Below, piece after piece: positions 1 through 12,283 of a DNA stretch of 64,000 nt; the stretch's first letter is position 1; each line of letters starts with the position of its first letter. The translations under genes were made by a program, and so were the position numbers. The DNA is from Sindora glabra. Its lineage: Eukaryota; Streptophyta; Magnoliopsida; Fabales; Fabaceae. The stretch lies in NCBI GenBank assembly GCA_020226215.1, contig CM035233.1, positions 74,963,317 to 75,027,316 on the forward strand, in the 5' to 3' direction. The notes beneath the pieces are model-generated. The model had not been told where the DNA came from. It saw only the letters and a list, made by a program, of their open reading frames with translations, and made no database searches.

Positions 1-1329
1 ACATCTCCAGGTGATTCAAAAATCATGTTATTGTGGTCATGGGTTGTGAAAACTATATACATGACTTATCGCATAGAAGAGTATGAATTGCAGAAAAATG
101 ACTGACTTTTTGTTGGTTTAGTAGTAATTGCGCGCACGCGCACGTGCACCGTATGTGTGTGTGTGTGTTTTTTTTTCCTTTTTGGCAGAGAGATGCCACT
201 ATAGATTATTCTATTCCACAAAAGATAATAATTTGAAAATCTATAAAATATACAAATTCTGCTTATAAAAAGTCTACACTTTAGATATACATGTAAAATG
301 GACAAAAAAAATTATAAGTAATATAACTAACACGTAATCACAAGATAAACTAAAGTATTTAAATTAAAATCCGCATATTTTGTGAGTTAATCTAAGCAAG
401 CTCACATGTGTCTCTCGCATAGATTTATGCTTGACCATACGCTAAATTTTTTTTATTAGATTAAAAATTTTAATAATCTTTCAAACATTAAATTTTTTTT
501 TAATTCAACCTAATTTTTAATTTAATATCTTATAGATTAATATAATTTTTTAACCTTACTTAACTAATTTATTATCTAAAATAAAAAATTAATTATTCAA
601 TTACTATTTTAAAAATTAATATTTATTAATCTAGTTCAATATGATATCTCTTAAAAATATCTTCTTCTTTTTTCTATTTAAGATTCTATTATATATGTAC
701 AAGGTTAGACTTTTGAAATCTAAATCAAATTTTTTTCATGTATAATTGTATAAAAAATAAAATCTCAACCCAATCCATCTCATTTGCTTTAGAGAAAACT
801 TAACCCAACTCACCTTGGTTCAAAATTCACTTATTTTTATTTTAAATAAAAATAATTTTTAATATAAAAAATATATATTTAAAAAGATAATAAAATATTT
901 AAATATATAAAATATTTAATTATATTAAATTAAAATTTTATATTAAAAATAATTAAATATAACTAATTTTTATAATATATAACTATGTTATTAAAAATAA
1001 ATTAACATAATCAAATTAAGTTAACTCAATTCATTTCTTATTATCATAAGTTAAATACAACATAAATAATAACGTGATTAAAAAAATTCAGATCTGATAT
1101 TTTGTAGGCTAACTTATTCGGCCTACGGGTCTCTTAACCCATATACAATTTTAACTTTTATCTTAAATTTTTATATATATACATTTAATAATTTAATTAC
1201 TTCTAATAATAAAAAATAATTTATTTGCAAACATGACAATTTCTTTTTATATTTTTTTATGAATTTATGTAGATAATCCTGCACAGGCTCACGGCACACC
1301 CCGCACTGCCCGCCACGTCTTACTTCTAT
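1..1329. other. AT-rich intergenic DNA
   Basis: No gene is recognised here. A short (GT)n microsatellite followed by a T run lies at 153-175. From about 420 to 1080 the DNA is extremely AT-rich, with many short ATTTAAA/TTAATTT blocks, and reading frames on both strands are short and uninformative. The small open frames at 66-305 and 1171-1377 (minus) resemble nothing recognisable. Confidence 0.6.
153..168. repeat. (GT)8 microsatellite
   Basis: A run of eight GT dinucleotides, preceded by an alternating purine-pyrimidine stretch (CGCGCACGCGCACGTGCAC, 131-149) and followed by a poly-T run. Confidence 0.9.
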
Positions 1330-1523
1330 AACTTTGGGAAGCATTACGTGAAAAACAAGATACGATTCAATAAGCAACCAAATTTAGTGAATTCCTATCA
1401 AGTGATCCTGCTCTTCAAGCAGGGATAATTCGGGATAAATTCGTTATCCCCCAACGAGTAAAAACTGATGCTGCTAATCGAATGTTTCAATGTATGTGCT
1501 TATCCATTCATCAAAAGATGTAA
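1330..1523 (+). pseudogene. Broken coding-like fragment of unknown family
   Basis: One plus-strand frame reads with normal amino-acid composition in otherwise AT-rich DNA. It starts near LWEALREKQDTIQ, meets an in-frame TAA at 1371-1373, then continues through SSDPALQAGIIRDKFVIPQR and KTDAANRMFQ to a TAA at about 1521-1523. No start codon or splice-supported extension is seen. The composition suggests a captured or stranded exon of a real gene, but the family is not recognised. It lies about 130 bp beyond the stop codon of the opposite-strand TSR2 gene. It could also be chance. Confidence 0.35.
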
Positions 1524-1651
1524 TCTTTCAATAATTGAAAAATAGAAGTAAATATTATCCACTCAAAATAACCGTATGATATGAGAATCTCAAGAAAAAG
1601 CTGCTATAGGGAGACTGCACATTGTCAAAGGATAATATAAAAGATTTTCAT

Positions 1652-3540
1652 CTAATTTTTTCTACCCTTATTTCGTCGATTAGAAACTACAACCCACCCA
1701 ACCTCTGCTTCAACCGTAACCTGTGGCGTATGGCCATTAACCGGCATGGTCGCCGATTTTGGCTGTGATTCAAATTTTGGCTCGTCCACCACCATGTTTG
1801 AAGAATTATCAACCCCAATAACATGGTCTTCACTGCCGCTATCATCGTCATCATCACTATCATTGTCATCATCATTCACAACCTAGAACAGCATAAATGT
1901 CCAGAATTATCACATCTTTCAACTTCAAGTATAACGAATATACGCCCAATTGTCCTTTAGATTACAGGATGACAATTGAAGCTTTGAAAGACAATAAAAT
2001 GTACCCACTAGATGACATATCAACACTGATGCACATGATTTTAGGATCCATAGTCTACAAGTCCACTTATTCTCCCATAACAATTACAACAAATTACCAG
2101 AAGCATCACATTACCCAAAAAGTAATGTTGCAAAACGTTAAGAAATAGGACATACAGGTCGTGCATTTTACCAATGACTAATTGTTCCACCCTCCAGAAT
2201 TACCCCTATAAAATGATATAATGAATCTAATTGTGAATTAGTAATGTTCCATTCCAAATCTATCTTACTGTAGTATACCTGGGTCGAATGAGGATAAACA
2301 ACTTGATTAACTTGAGCTTCCCTTAGGAGATCAACAGACCTAAAATTACCATCTATACATTCTTCATGCATTATCATCAATTTTTCAGCTACCTGTATGA
2401 GTTCAGATGAAATATAAGGACAAAGAGACATTGAAACTACAAAAATATATCAGAAGTAAGTCAACAACAGAAGCATAAAAGATGCCTAAACTGTTATAGA
2501 AAATCACATGATGATCAATGTGATTCAATGCAATGCAGCAATAACTCAAATTTTATTAATTAATGATGAAAACAAACACAACAGATTAGACAGAAACACA
2601 TGTTCATCAATGTGATTATTAACGCGAATTATATTAATTAATGATGAAAACAGACACAATAGGCTAGACAGAGATTTGGCTAATGACCATTAAATATTAA
2701 CTCCAAAGACTTCTGAGAAAAAAAAATTGAAGATATCTCATAGGCAGCAGACTTGACACGTTTAAAATTACCAATAAATTTGCTACAACTCTGCAATATT
2801 TTCTTCTATTTTTAAGAAACACAGAGCTATTCAAATCTTCAAACGAAGAGTATGATCAGAATCGAAGCAAAGCATAAAGCTCAGTATTGTTGAATCATTT
2901 AAATTTTCTCCTTCTAATGCTGTTGCCAATGCCATAAATAGGAATGGTATTTACCTTAGACCATGCATATACTTGTTAGAAATAAGCCTAATGAGATACA
3001 GCCACAGATAATAACTGATCGACGAATTTGAGGCATGATAGCACAGACTAAAGTACCTCTTCAATGCTACCATCATCAACTTCTAAATTGAGAGAAAGCA
3101 TCCCTTCATCCAGAATGCGTTCCAAGTCGTCAATATAAAGCGGATCTGGGCAGAGAAAGAGGAAAATTCAGGAGGGAAAACAGATAGACAAATCGAAGGT
3201 GATATTCGAGCACAACACTGGAATTTGGTTCAGTATCAAAAGCCCAATCAAACTCATAAATAAAAGCAAAAGACACCGATATACCTTGCTGAGCTGTTCA
3301 ATGTAAAAACTCAAAAATTTACTTCGCAAAACGAAACGAAATAAATAAAATACCTTTGGATTGTGTGAACCAGGAGAGCACGTCGGAGCCGATTTGTTCA
3401 GCTTTACGGCGAGAATCGCGGCCGCCCCATTCGTTATCGACGGCCGTACGGAGCGCCGACCAGCGATAAAGAACCATACCAATCCCTTCTCTGAAAATAG
3501 AGATGGACTCGGCCTGCTGGAGCCGTCTCGAGTTGTCCAT
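1652..3540 (-). CDS. Pre-rRNA-processing protein TSR2 homologue
   Basis: TSR2 is known as a small ribosome-biogenesis protein that escorts eS26 to pre-ribosomes and supports 20S-to-18S rRNA processing. Four exons join in frame: 3354-3540, 3057-3145, 2279-2392 and 1652-1882. All introns are GT-AG, and the product is 206 residues, normal for the family. Residues 38-40 are the WGG signature, in the context RTAVDNEWGGRDSRRK. Exon 2 encodes the conserved DDLERILDEGM segment. Exon 3 encodes VAEKLMIMHEEC, a helical part of the core fold. Exon 4 opens with an Asp/Ser run (about 131-149), the acidic tail typical of TSR2, and ends in a basic NRRNKGRKN tail. The ATG at 3540-3538 begins the WGG exon. No disabling changes are seen, so the gene looks functional. 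Confidence 0.93.
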
Positions 3541-4700
3541 ATCTCTCCTTCCTGCGCTTCTCTGGGTACAACGAAAATTTTGGCCTTGGCTATCCTCTGA
3601 ATTGGCATATATAGTTGCACGAAAGTCACTAGGGTTTCTAAATAAACGGGGTTCCCTTTTTGTTTTTTTGGGTTTAAGCCCATCTCGCCCGTTTTTCCAT
3701 TATTAAAGGTGAGCGCCTTCTTTATCTATTTAATAATAAGCATTAACATGTTATAATATAACATTATAGCACATTTATATAATATATATGTGTTGGCTTA
3801 TTCATTTGGAAGCTTATTCATATTCATGACTATCCAATCTAAATTAAAAATGTAATAGATACACAAGATATATTTACATATAAAAAATATATTAACATAT
3901 GAATAAGAGTATTAATAAAGTCAACACATATACCTAAAATTCCAAAAAAAAAATTAAACATATAAAATTCAAATAAATATAAAGATATACAATTACAACA
4001 TCAAGATGTTCTTCCTTAAATTTGAAGAAAAAATACGAAGTTCAAACACATCTTAAAGATAAGAAAAAAACTTCAATAAGTTAGAGACGAACAAGAGGTT
4101 AAATACAAATTTTGTTAAGTTTTGGTAGATATATTTTCTTAGAGCACAATTAATTTCACATGGAAGATGTTCTCACTATGTACTTTGCATATTGTTATCA
4201 AGATAGAGATTTTAATTTATTTCAATCCTCACCCTTATTTTCATAAATTATTTAAAGAGCAAAATGATATCATTTGGTTTCCCATGTCAATTTTAGTTCA
4301 AAATATTAATGGTTGAATAAAGTACATCAATTACTTAACAATTATCATCTTAATTACTTATGTCAATTTTAAATAAAAAACTAACATGTTAAATTGGGAA
4401 AAAAATGCAATTTCAACATCAATTTTATTATAAATCAATGAAGTTGCTGTGCCTTTCTTACTACGAAATAATCTATGCCTAAATAAGAAAAGTCTTGGTT
4501 AATACATCAATTTTTTATAACAAACTAACATTATAACATAAAAGTGTCAGTCTTAAGAAAAAATTCAATGAAATTTCTTAATTTTTTTACTACAAAAAAT
4601 TAAAATCTTTAAAATTTCATACAAAAAATATTAAAAAAAAAGAGTTATTTTTAAATATTTTAAATTGGAATAGAGTTAATTTTATCTCATTTTTTAAACA
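3541..4700. other. TSR2 upstream region and AT-rich flank
   Basis: About 180 bp immediately upstream of TSR2 is less AT-rich and probably holds its promoter and 5'UTR. From about 3720 to 4700 the DNA is AT-rich with no recognisable gene. ACTACAAAAAATTAAAATC near 4587 loosely resembles a decayed CACTA-transposon end, but no partner end was found. The region stops at the target site of the gypsy element. Confidence 0.5.
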
Positions 4701-4706
4701 ACATAT

Positions 4707-7369
4707 TGTAATACCCCTAAGTAGTATATTAGCAGTAACATCTTAGAATACTAAAATTTAGTAATATTATGTAGTTAAGCATGCTTAGTTGGAATGGATG
4801 AGAGAATCTAAATATGGATTAATAATGTATTCAACCAATTAGGAAAATTTTAGTAGAGCCGGCAGAAATTTTTGGAACCTGAATGAGCTAAAATTTGGCA
4901 AAATAGGCCCGAAAATACAATAGTTTGATTGGTTCTTCAAATTTCCTTTTAGACCAATTAAGTTAAGTTTATAAAGGCCCAAAATTAATTAAAAAGAGGC
5001 CCAAAAAACATGCAGCCTATTTAACCCAAGAAAAAGCCCAAAGGAACATGGCAAAAAGTGAAATTATGAGAAGATTTGGAGCTAAAGTGCAATATTTCTT
5101 AAAAGGTTTTAACTTGTCTTATTTTTATTAGTTGAATTGGAGATTTTTAGGTTGAAACCACTAGCTTTTCATGTGAGTCCTTGCAGCAAATATCAAGGAC
5201 CTTTTTGCAAAAATATCAAAGATATTTTTCAGAAATTACAAGAAGGTCCTTTTCTCTAAATAAATTTAAACTCTTTCATTTTGTCATTGGCACTTCACCC
5301 TCTCCAAACCTTGCACGAAATTCTTCACCTCCATTGTAGCACCCATCAAGCTTTGAAGCCAATTCCAAGAGCAAAGAACAAGAAGATTAGACTAAAATCT
5401 TGCAAGGAAATCAAGTTACCTTCATCTTCCTCCTAGAATCCTAACAAAAGTCCTCCAAAATTTTAAGGCATTATTCTCCTTGCTGTAAATCAAAACCCTA
5501 GGCCTTTGAGAAGGCATTTAAAGGGTTAAAGAACATAAATTTGAAGGTGAGTGGCAACTCACTTGTTTCCCCTATAAATTTTATTCCAATAAAATGTTAG
5601 ATTGGGTGATTAAATTGTCAATTTATGGATTGTTTGTGTGTGGCCATGTATGGAGGTATAGTTCTAGAATTTTATGGTTGGATATATGTTTTGATGTTAT
5701 TGGAGTATAATTAAGTTGAGAGAAAGGCTAATAATGAAATTGAATGGCCTTAGAATAAGCCTTCATGCAAAAATGGTTACATTCGGGTATGCTGATAACT
5801 TTCTGAAAATCTAGGAAAATTCACAATGAGATACTTAATTTGGTGAGACTCATAGGAGTCTTTAAAAATTTGATTCCAAACATTCTAAGGTTCCTTATGA
5901 TGTTAGGAATCATGTATAGTTTATGGGGAATTTCTAGATATTTTTAGAAACATGAAACAGGGTCGTACTAAGACAGAACGTTAATAGTTTTTACTTCTAT
6001 AATTGAATTAATTAAGGTCCTTACAAGTGTTGGAAAATTCTACAAAAATTTCTAGAAACCCTTGAATATGTTGGGCAAATTGTGGTAAAATTTTTGTGGT
6101 AATTGAAGTTTATTTGCTTAGTCAAATAAATCCTTAGATTTCAGAACTCTAGTGTTGTTCAATACTAGAAATGATTTGGAAGGGCCTCATCTATAAATTT
6201 TTTAGGTAGATTATATTGATTAATTATGAAACATAAGGGCTCATATTTGTCAATTAAAATGTTATGAACATCATATATTTATTTGAGAAATTTTGGAGAT
6301 GTTTTAGAAATTATAAAAGGTCCCTTGTTGTAATACACCTTCTGCTGCCCTGTTCTGAAAATCTGCATGTGAACAGTATTGTTGACTTAATATTTATGAA
6401 ATATACTAAATATTTGATTCTTGAAAATATATTGTGATGATATTAGAATATGATTGGAGCAATGTGATGAATTATTGTAATTATCTGAATGTTCTTATAG
6501 GGTATAAAATATAATGATAGATTAGATTGGATTGTGAAATGTTAAATGTATCAATATTGTGATACATTATAAGAATATGTAATGGTTAACACTATTTAAT
6601 GTTAAACTTGAAATCTATACTTATTTTATAGATAAAGGAAAATAGGTTAGGATACTAATGGCTAGTTGGTATTAACCATACCTTTATTTATACCAAATTG
6701 ATATGATTTTGCCTTAATTAGCATGAAAGCCTACAAAGGCTCATTTGTGTTACTTAATATGTGTGGGGGAGATTAGCCTATGGCTTGCAGCATCCTTCTA
6801 TATGAAGGAGAGGAGTGGTAAGGGTTGGAGGCAAGTGGGATAAGGTTAGACCAGGAGAAACAAAGAGGAACCCTATACCATACTAGCCATTTATGATAGT
6901 AAAATAACATATATAGGATAGCTTAAACTTTAAGTTTGAATTAGATTTTGAAGATTCTTAGGGATTACAAGATGAGTGCTTACTCATTGAGTATTCCTAT
7001 ACTCACTCTTTTTGTGGAAATTCTTTTGTAGATAAGGATCATGGAGCTCCCACTGGTGATTGATGTGCACTATTTTGGATGAAGACCTTCATGGGTAGGA
7101 GAAGTTGATGTACATATAAATTTAGTCTAAGAGCCTATTATGGCTATAAATCTTTATACTATTTTTGTATAAAATAGGTTTGTAAAAAAGTTTTCATTGC
7201 ACATGCAATGCTTATTTATTTAGTTATATTTACTTACTGATTTCTAAAAGGCATATACAATCTCAATAAGGTGTAGAAGTAGAAGTTAGGCTTGTAAGGA
7301 TATCTAATTAGTTGAATGCCAATTAAGTATCTTTACGCTGATCACAATACCTAGAAATGAGTTATGACA
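4707..7369 (+). repeat. 5' LTR of the gypsy element
   Basis: This 2663-bp direct repeat matches 12284-14980 along its whole length, with scattered substitutions and small indels. It starts TGTAATACCCC and ends GTTATGACA. LTRs of this length are at the long end for plant gypsy elements. The divergence points to an old insertion. Short reading frames inside it are chance. Confidence 0.93.
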
Positions 7370-7373
7370 AAGT

Positions 7374-7385
7374 TGGTATCAGAGC
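7374..7385 (+). promoter_or_regulatory. Primer-binding site (initiator tRNA-Met)
   Basis: TGGTATCAGAGC starts four bases after the 5' LTR. It is the standard plant PBS complementary to the 3' end of initiator methionine tRNA, which primes minus-strand DNA synthesis. It is intact here. Confidence 0.93.
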
Positions 7386-7572
7386 TTGCTTTGTGGGTAA
7401 AGTCTATCATGTATAGTGTATATAGGGGCCCTATGTTCTATAAACTTGTGGAAGAGAATGAAGTAGTGTACATCAATCCCTGTGGATCCATGTCCCTTTC
7501 AAGTAATTTTATAACTATTTTCATGTAATGATACTTATGTATATTAGTTATTGTGTGATATAGTAATAGCTA

Positions 7573-8655
7573 TGGCACCTAAAAAGCGAACTAGGGGTAC
7601 AATGTCATCCAAGCAAGTTAGGACATAGCTCGAGGCATCAAAGCATAAAGCTTCCACTAGTGCACTATCTATACTCGAGCCTAGAGCAGAATCTGCTCAA
7701 CCTAAGATTCTAGTTTAGATGCTTTTACTTCAGTAGATGCAGCAAACTATAGAAAGAATTCTAGAACAAACTCAGGCACATATTACTCCACCTCCTGCAT
7801 CATAGGAGCCTAGGCAGTTAACTCCAGTTATACCTCCAAAAGAGAAACTACAACTGATGCATGAGTTCTAAAAGGTAAATCCGCCTAAATATGACGGTAC
7901 TGATCCTACAGCCGATATTTATCAATTCTTGGATCAGACAAAACAGACTTGTAGGTTGTTAGGATGTAGCAAGACCTTAATGGTGGAACTAGTAGGCTTC
8001 CAATTAGAAGGCATGGCCTACTACTGGTACATACATAATGTGGAGCCTCACATCATTACACATGAGCTGATTACTTGGAAACAATTCCAAGACCAATTCC
8101 TTCCCCCGAGTGTCTGTGAAGCCAAAACTCAAGAGTTTGAAAGATTAACTTAAGGCTTTAAAACTGTGGCACAATATGATGTAGAATTAACTTATTTAGC
8201 TCGTTATACAGAAGATCTAGTACTTACAGAGCGAACCCGAGTAAGAAGATTTATTTACGGTCTCCGAGACTACATTTATAATCGTGTAAATGTGACAAAT
8301 GATACGACGTATCAGCAAGCCCTAGACCAGGCGCTTAAAGTTGAATTATGTCTAAAGGATAAACAAAGTAAGGAAGTCAGGTTTAGCAAGAGAAAAATTA
8401 GATTCCAAAGAGGAGGAAGTCGAAGCTCTAGCCAGATGACAACTGCTTAGAGCAAACCTCTAAGTATGGAACAAAGTGACCAAGCATGCTTCTATGGACA
8501 AGTAAATGTCCCAAGATGAAGTACTAGATCCACTTACCTAGTTCCAACCCCTAAGGATAGACCTTCATGTTGCCTTTAGTGTGGACGTAATCATATAGGG
8601 CAATACGGCTCTTGTTTCAAATGTGGGCAAATGGGACATCGTGCTTTTGAATGTC
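7573..8655 (+). pseudogene. Gypsy gag remnant (capsid and zinc knuckle)
   Basis: The reading begins at ATGGCACCTAAAAAGCG (7573) and carries the basic N-terminus and retrotransposon gag domain (about 7880-8450; motifs AYYWYIHN and WKQFQDQFLPP). It ends in a CCHC zinc knuckle at 8613-8654 (CFKCGQMGHRAFEC) that would package RNA. Several in-frame stops interrupt it, for example near 7628, 8151 and 8448. The pattern fits the N-terminal third of a gypsy polyprotein, now non-coding. Confidence 0.88.
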
Positions 8656-9180
8656 CAAACACTCAGCGAGGGAGCGAACGTGCAAACCCTAGTGTGCAAC
8701 CAACATTAACTCTTACATCGGCTAGGATGACAGCTTCAAGTAAAAAGAGTACTGGTAAAGAACTAGCAAAAGCTCAGGCTCGTGTTTATGCTTTAACTCG
8801 GCAGGAGGCACAGGCATCTAATGCAGCGGTGATAGGTATGATTTTAATCAAAAAAATTTTAGTAAACGCATTTTTTGATCCAGGTGCTACGCATTCTTTT
8901 ATATTTAAAAATTTAGTAGCTAGACTTTCGCAAACACCTGAAACATTATGTGAGGCCTTAATAGTTAATACTCCAGTAGGGGAAATCATGATGGCAACCC
9001 AAGGTGTTAAAGATTGCAGCATCCAAATAGATAATTATCCAACCATAATTAACTTAATTGTGCTAGACATGGTAAACTATGATGTAATCCTTGGCATGAA
9101 TTGGATGTCAAAATATCGTGCTCGTGTAGATTATTATTCCAAGATCGTAATCTTTAAACCAAGTGACGGGGAACCTTGAG
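8656..9180 (+). pseudogene. Gypsy aspartic protease remnant
   Basis: An open stretch downstream of the zinc knuckle encodes the retropepsin-like core. The catalytic region reads FFDPGATHSFI (about 8869-8901), followed by VNYDVILGMNWM, which is typical of plant gypsy proteases. The expected active-site triad D-S/T-G is D-P-G here, so the Ser/Thr after the catalytic Asp is lost. The frame closes at a TGA at 9177-9179. Confidence 0.85.
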
Positions 9181-9319
9181 TATTTAGAAGAGAAAAGCAA
9201 GCTAGTCTACCCACCTTTATATCTTACACAAAGATATGAAGGCTGGTGAGTAAAAGCTACATTGTATGGGTAGCCTCTGTAAAATAAAATGAAAAGGAAA
9301 AAGTTATTATAAAGGATGT

Positions 9320-10200
9320 TCTAATTGTGAAAGAATTCCAAGATGTATTTCCTGAAAACCTACTTGGATTACCACCAGATCAAGAAATTGAATTCATGAT
9401 TGATAATAGAAATTGAATTCATGATTGATAATATATCGGGAATAGATCCAATATCCATTACTCCTTATAGAATGGCACTTGCAGAGCTGAAAGAATTAAA
9501 AGAACAATTGCAGGAGTTACTAGAAAAAGGATTTATAAAGCCTAGCACATTACCTTGGAGCACACCAGTATTATTTGTTAAAAAGAAGGATGAATCCTTG
9601 TGATTGTGTATAGATTACCAGCAGTTAAATAAGGTAACCATTAAAAATAAGTGCCCTTTACTAAGAATAGATGGTCTCTTTGATCAGCTACAGGGATCAC
9701 AATATTACTCCAAGATTGATCTACGGTCCGATTATCATTAGTTAAAGATTCGAAAGGAATATATTCCAAAGACAACATTTTAGATTTGGTATGGACATTA
9801 TGAATTCTTAGTAATGCTATTTGGATTGATTAATGCTCCTGCAGCCTTCATGGATTTAATGAACTGGGTGTTTAAACCAGTTTTAGATAAATTCATTGTA
9901 GTATTCATTGATGATATTCTCGTATATTCTAGAAGCGAAGAAGAGAATGCTCAGCATTTGTGCATTACCCTATAAACTTTAAGGGAGCATAAATTGTATG
10001 CTAAGTTTTCTAAATGCGAATTCTGGATGACTGAGGTCCACTTTTTGGGACATGTGGTAACACAAGAAGGGATACGAGTTAATCCTCAGAAAGTGGAAGA
10101 TGTGTTGAAATGGCCCAAGCCTTTTTTAGTAAGTGAGATACAGAATTTCCTCAGATTAGCTAGGTATTATTGAAGATTTGTAAAAGATTTTTTCAAAAAT
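9320..10200 (+). pseudogene. Gypsy reverse transcriptase remnant
   Basis: Conserved RT blocks are present in order: the LPPDQEIEF linker, TPYRMALAELKELKEQL, WSTPVLFVKKKD, LCIDYQQLN, the KIDLRSDYH region, FGLINAPAAFMDLMN and the catalytic VFIDDILVYS at 9901-9930. The polymerase Asp pair is retained. The frame is broken by a 25-bp tandem duplication at 9383-9432, a TGA at 9601-9603, several TAG codons and a frameshift near 10190. Wild-type function is not possible. Confidence 0.9.
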
Positions 10201-10249
10201 AGCTGCCTCGCTAACTAGGTTAACTCACAAAGGAGTAAGGTTTATATGG

Positions 10250-10740
10250 AATGTAGAATGTGAAAAGAGTTTTCAGAAGTTAAAGAAATGTTTAACTACT
10301 GCTCCTGTATTAGCTTTACCTAACAATGCTGAAGGATACACTGTTTATTATGATGCATCTAGAGTGGGATTGAGGTGTGTACTTATGCAACAAGGCAGAG
10401 TTATTGTGTATGCATCCCAACAACTAAAGAAACATGAAGTCAATTATCCAATTCATGATTTAGAAATGATTGTGGTTGTCTTTGCATTAAAATTTTGGAG
10501 GCATTACCTATATGGGGCTACTTGTGAAATTTATAAAGATCATAAAAGTATCAAGTATATCTTTGAACAAAAAGAGTTAAACATAAGATAAAAAAGGGAG
10601 ATGGAGCTTGTTAAAGACTATGACTGTTCTATCCATTACCATCCTGGGAAAGCTAATGTGGTAGCTGATGTATTGAGTCGCAAAACTTTCACATGTAAGG
10701 AGCAAGGGTTAACAAAAGGCGTTGATACAGAAATAGCCTG
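10250..10740 (+). pseudogene. Gypsy RNase H remnant
   Basis: Motifs TAPVLALP, VYYDASRVGLRCVLMQQG and YASQQLKKHEVNYPIHDLEM match the RNase H domain that follows RT in Ty3/gypsy elements. HYLYGATCEIYKDHKSIKYI continues the fold. A stop at about 10589 and later stops break the frame. The first catalytic Asp (YYDAS) is still there. Confidence 0.85.
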
Positions 10741-10899
10741 CCTAAAGGTACATTCAACTATTCTGGATTAAATTAAGGCTGCTCAAAAGTAAGACCCTCA
10801 GTATAACCAAATGGTGATTAAAGCAAAGATGCTAGAAGAACTTGATTTAACTGTGAGTGGTGATGGTGTCATAAAACATAAGAATCGATTATAGGTTCC

Positions 10900-12180
10900 T
10901 ATAATTTTACATACAGAGATATTAAGTAAAGCTCACAATTCATCCCACGCCATGCATCCTAGTGCAACTAAAATGTATCAAGATTTAAAGGATATATACT
11001 AGTGGGAAGGAATGAAGAAAGATGTTCAAAAGTATGTTATCAGATGTTTCACTTGCCAACAAGTAAAAGTAGAACACCAATGCCTTATAGGTTTATATCA
11101 AAATATCACTATACCTAAATGGAAGTGAGAAAGCATCACTATAGATTTTGTGATAGGATTACCTAAGACTAATAAAGGCCATGACTCAATATGGGCGATT
11201 ATGGATTACCTTACAAAAATAGCTCACTTCTTGCTAGTGAAAATCACATATACCACATCACAATACACATAATTGTACTTAGATAGAATCATTCTATTAC
11301 ATGGTATGCCACTCACCATTATTTCTGATTGAGGGACCCAGTTTACCTCTCATTTTTTATAGTCATTCCAGAAAATGTTGGGTACTCAATTGTGCTTCAG
11401 TATGGCCTTTCATCTGTAAACAGATGGACAATCTGAATAAACTATTTAAACTTTGGAGGACATGCTACGGGCACGTGTCTTAGAATTTGAAGGAAGTTAG
11501 GATAAATATCTGCCATTGATGGAGTTTACATACAATAATAGCTATCATAATAGCATTCAAATGGCCCCGTTCGAAGCTTTGTATGGTAGAAAATGTAGGT
11601 CACCTATTGGATGATTTGAACCCAGAGAAATTAAAATGATAGGCCTTAATTTAGTTAAAAATGCTATTGGTAAAGTTCAAATCATTCAAGAATGGTTACA
11701 TGCCGCACAGAATCGTCACAAGTCTTATGTTGATAATAGGCGACGCGAATTAGAATTTCAAGAAGGTGATCAGATTTTTCTTAAAGTCTCCCGAATGAAA
11801 GGAGTAATGCAGTTTGGAAAGAAAGGAAAATTATCACCTAGGTATATTGGGCCATACCCAATTGTCAAGTGAATTAGGAAAATGGCATACCAATTACAAC
11901 TGCTAAAAATAATGCAAGCCATACATCCAGTGTTCCATGTATCCATGTTAAGGAAGTACATTTCAGATCCATCCCATATCATAAAGGAAGAACAAGTAGA
12001 GCTAGATCCAAAATTAGCACATGAAGAGCAACCAATGCAAATTGTGGATTAACAAGTACGCAAATTACAATCAAAAGACATTCCCATGGTGAAAATAATT
12101 TAGGAAAGGCATGACACACAAGAAGTTACGTGGAATCAAAAGAGGATATGAAGAAGAGATATCCTTACTTATTTGGTAAG
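10900..12180 (+). pseudogene. Gypsy integrase and chromodomain-like tail remnant
   Basis: The N-terminal zinc-binding region is recognisable (HPSATKMYQDLKDIY, then CFTCQQVK near 11045). The DDE core begins at GLPKTNKGHDSIWAIMDYLT. The C-terminal part reads FLKVSRMKGVMQFGKKGKLS and VFHVSMLRKYISDPS. From about 12073 to 12180 a chromodomain-like tail survives in two frames (VKIIxERHDTQEVTW, then EDMKKRYPYLFG). Chromodomains of this type mark chromoviruses and target insertion to heterochromatin. Many stops and frameshifts are present. Confidence 0.83.
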
Positions 12181-12265
12181 TATCTAACTTTAACTCCTAT
12201 AGTACTTGATGATAATTCTAAACTAAACTTAGTTGCAATTTTAAAAATTCAAGGATGAATTTTCT

Positions 12266-12283
12266 AAAAAATAGAGGAGAAGT
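12266..12283 (+). promoter_or_regulatory. Polypurine tract
   Basis: AAAAAATAGAGGAGAAGT lies directly before the 3' LTR. It is nearly all purine and is positioned to prime plus-strand DNA synthesis. Confidence 0.85.

Noticed and set aside
3361..3706. Plus-strand open frames and a longer minus-strand frame (3168-3683) over TSR2 exon 1
   Set aside because: They overlap the WGG exon in other frames; the spliced TSR2 model explains the conserved residues.
4707..7369. Possible genes inside the long gypsy LTRs
   Set aside because: Reading frames are short and not shared between the two LTR copies.
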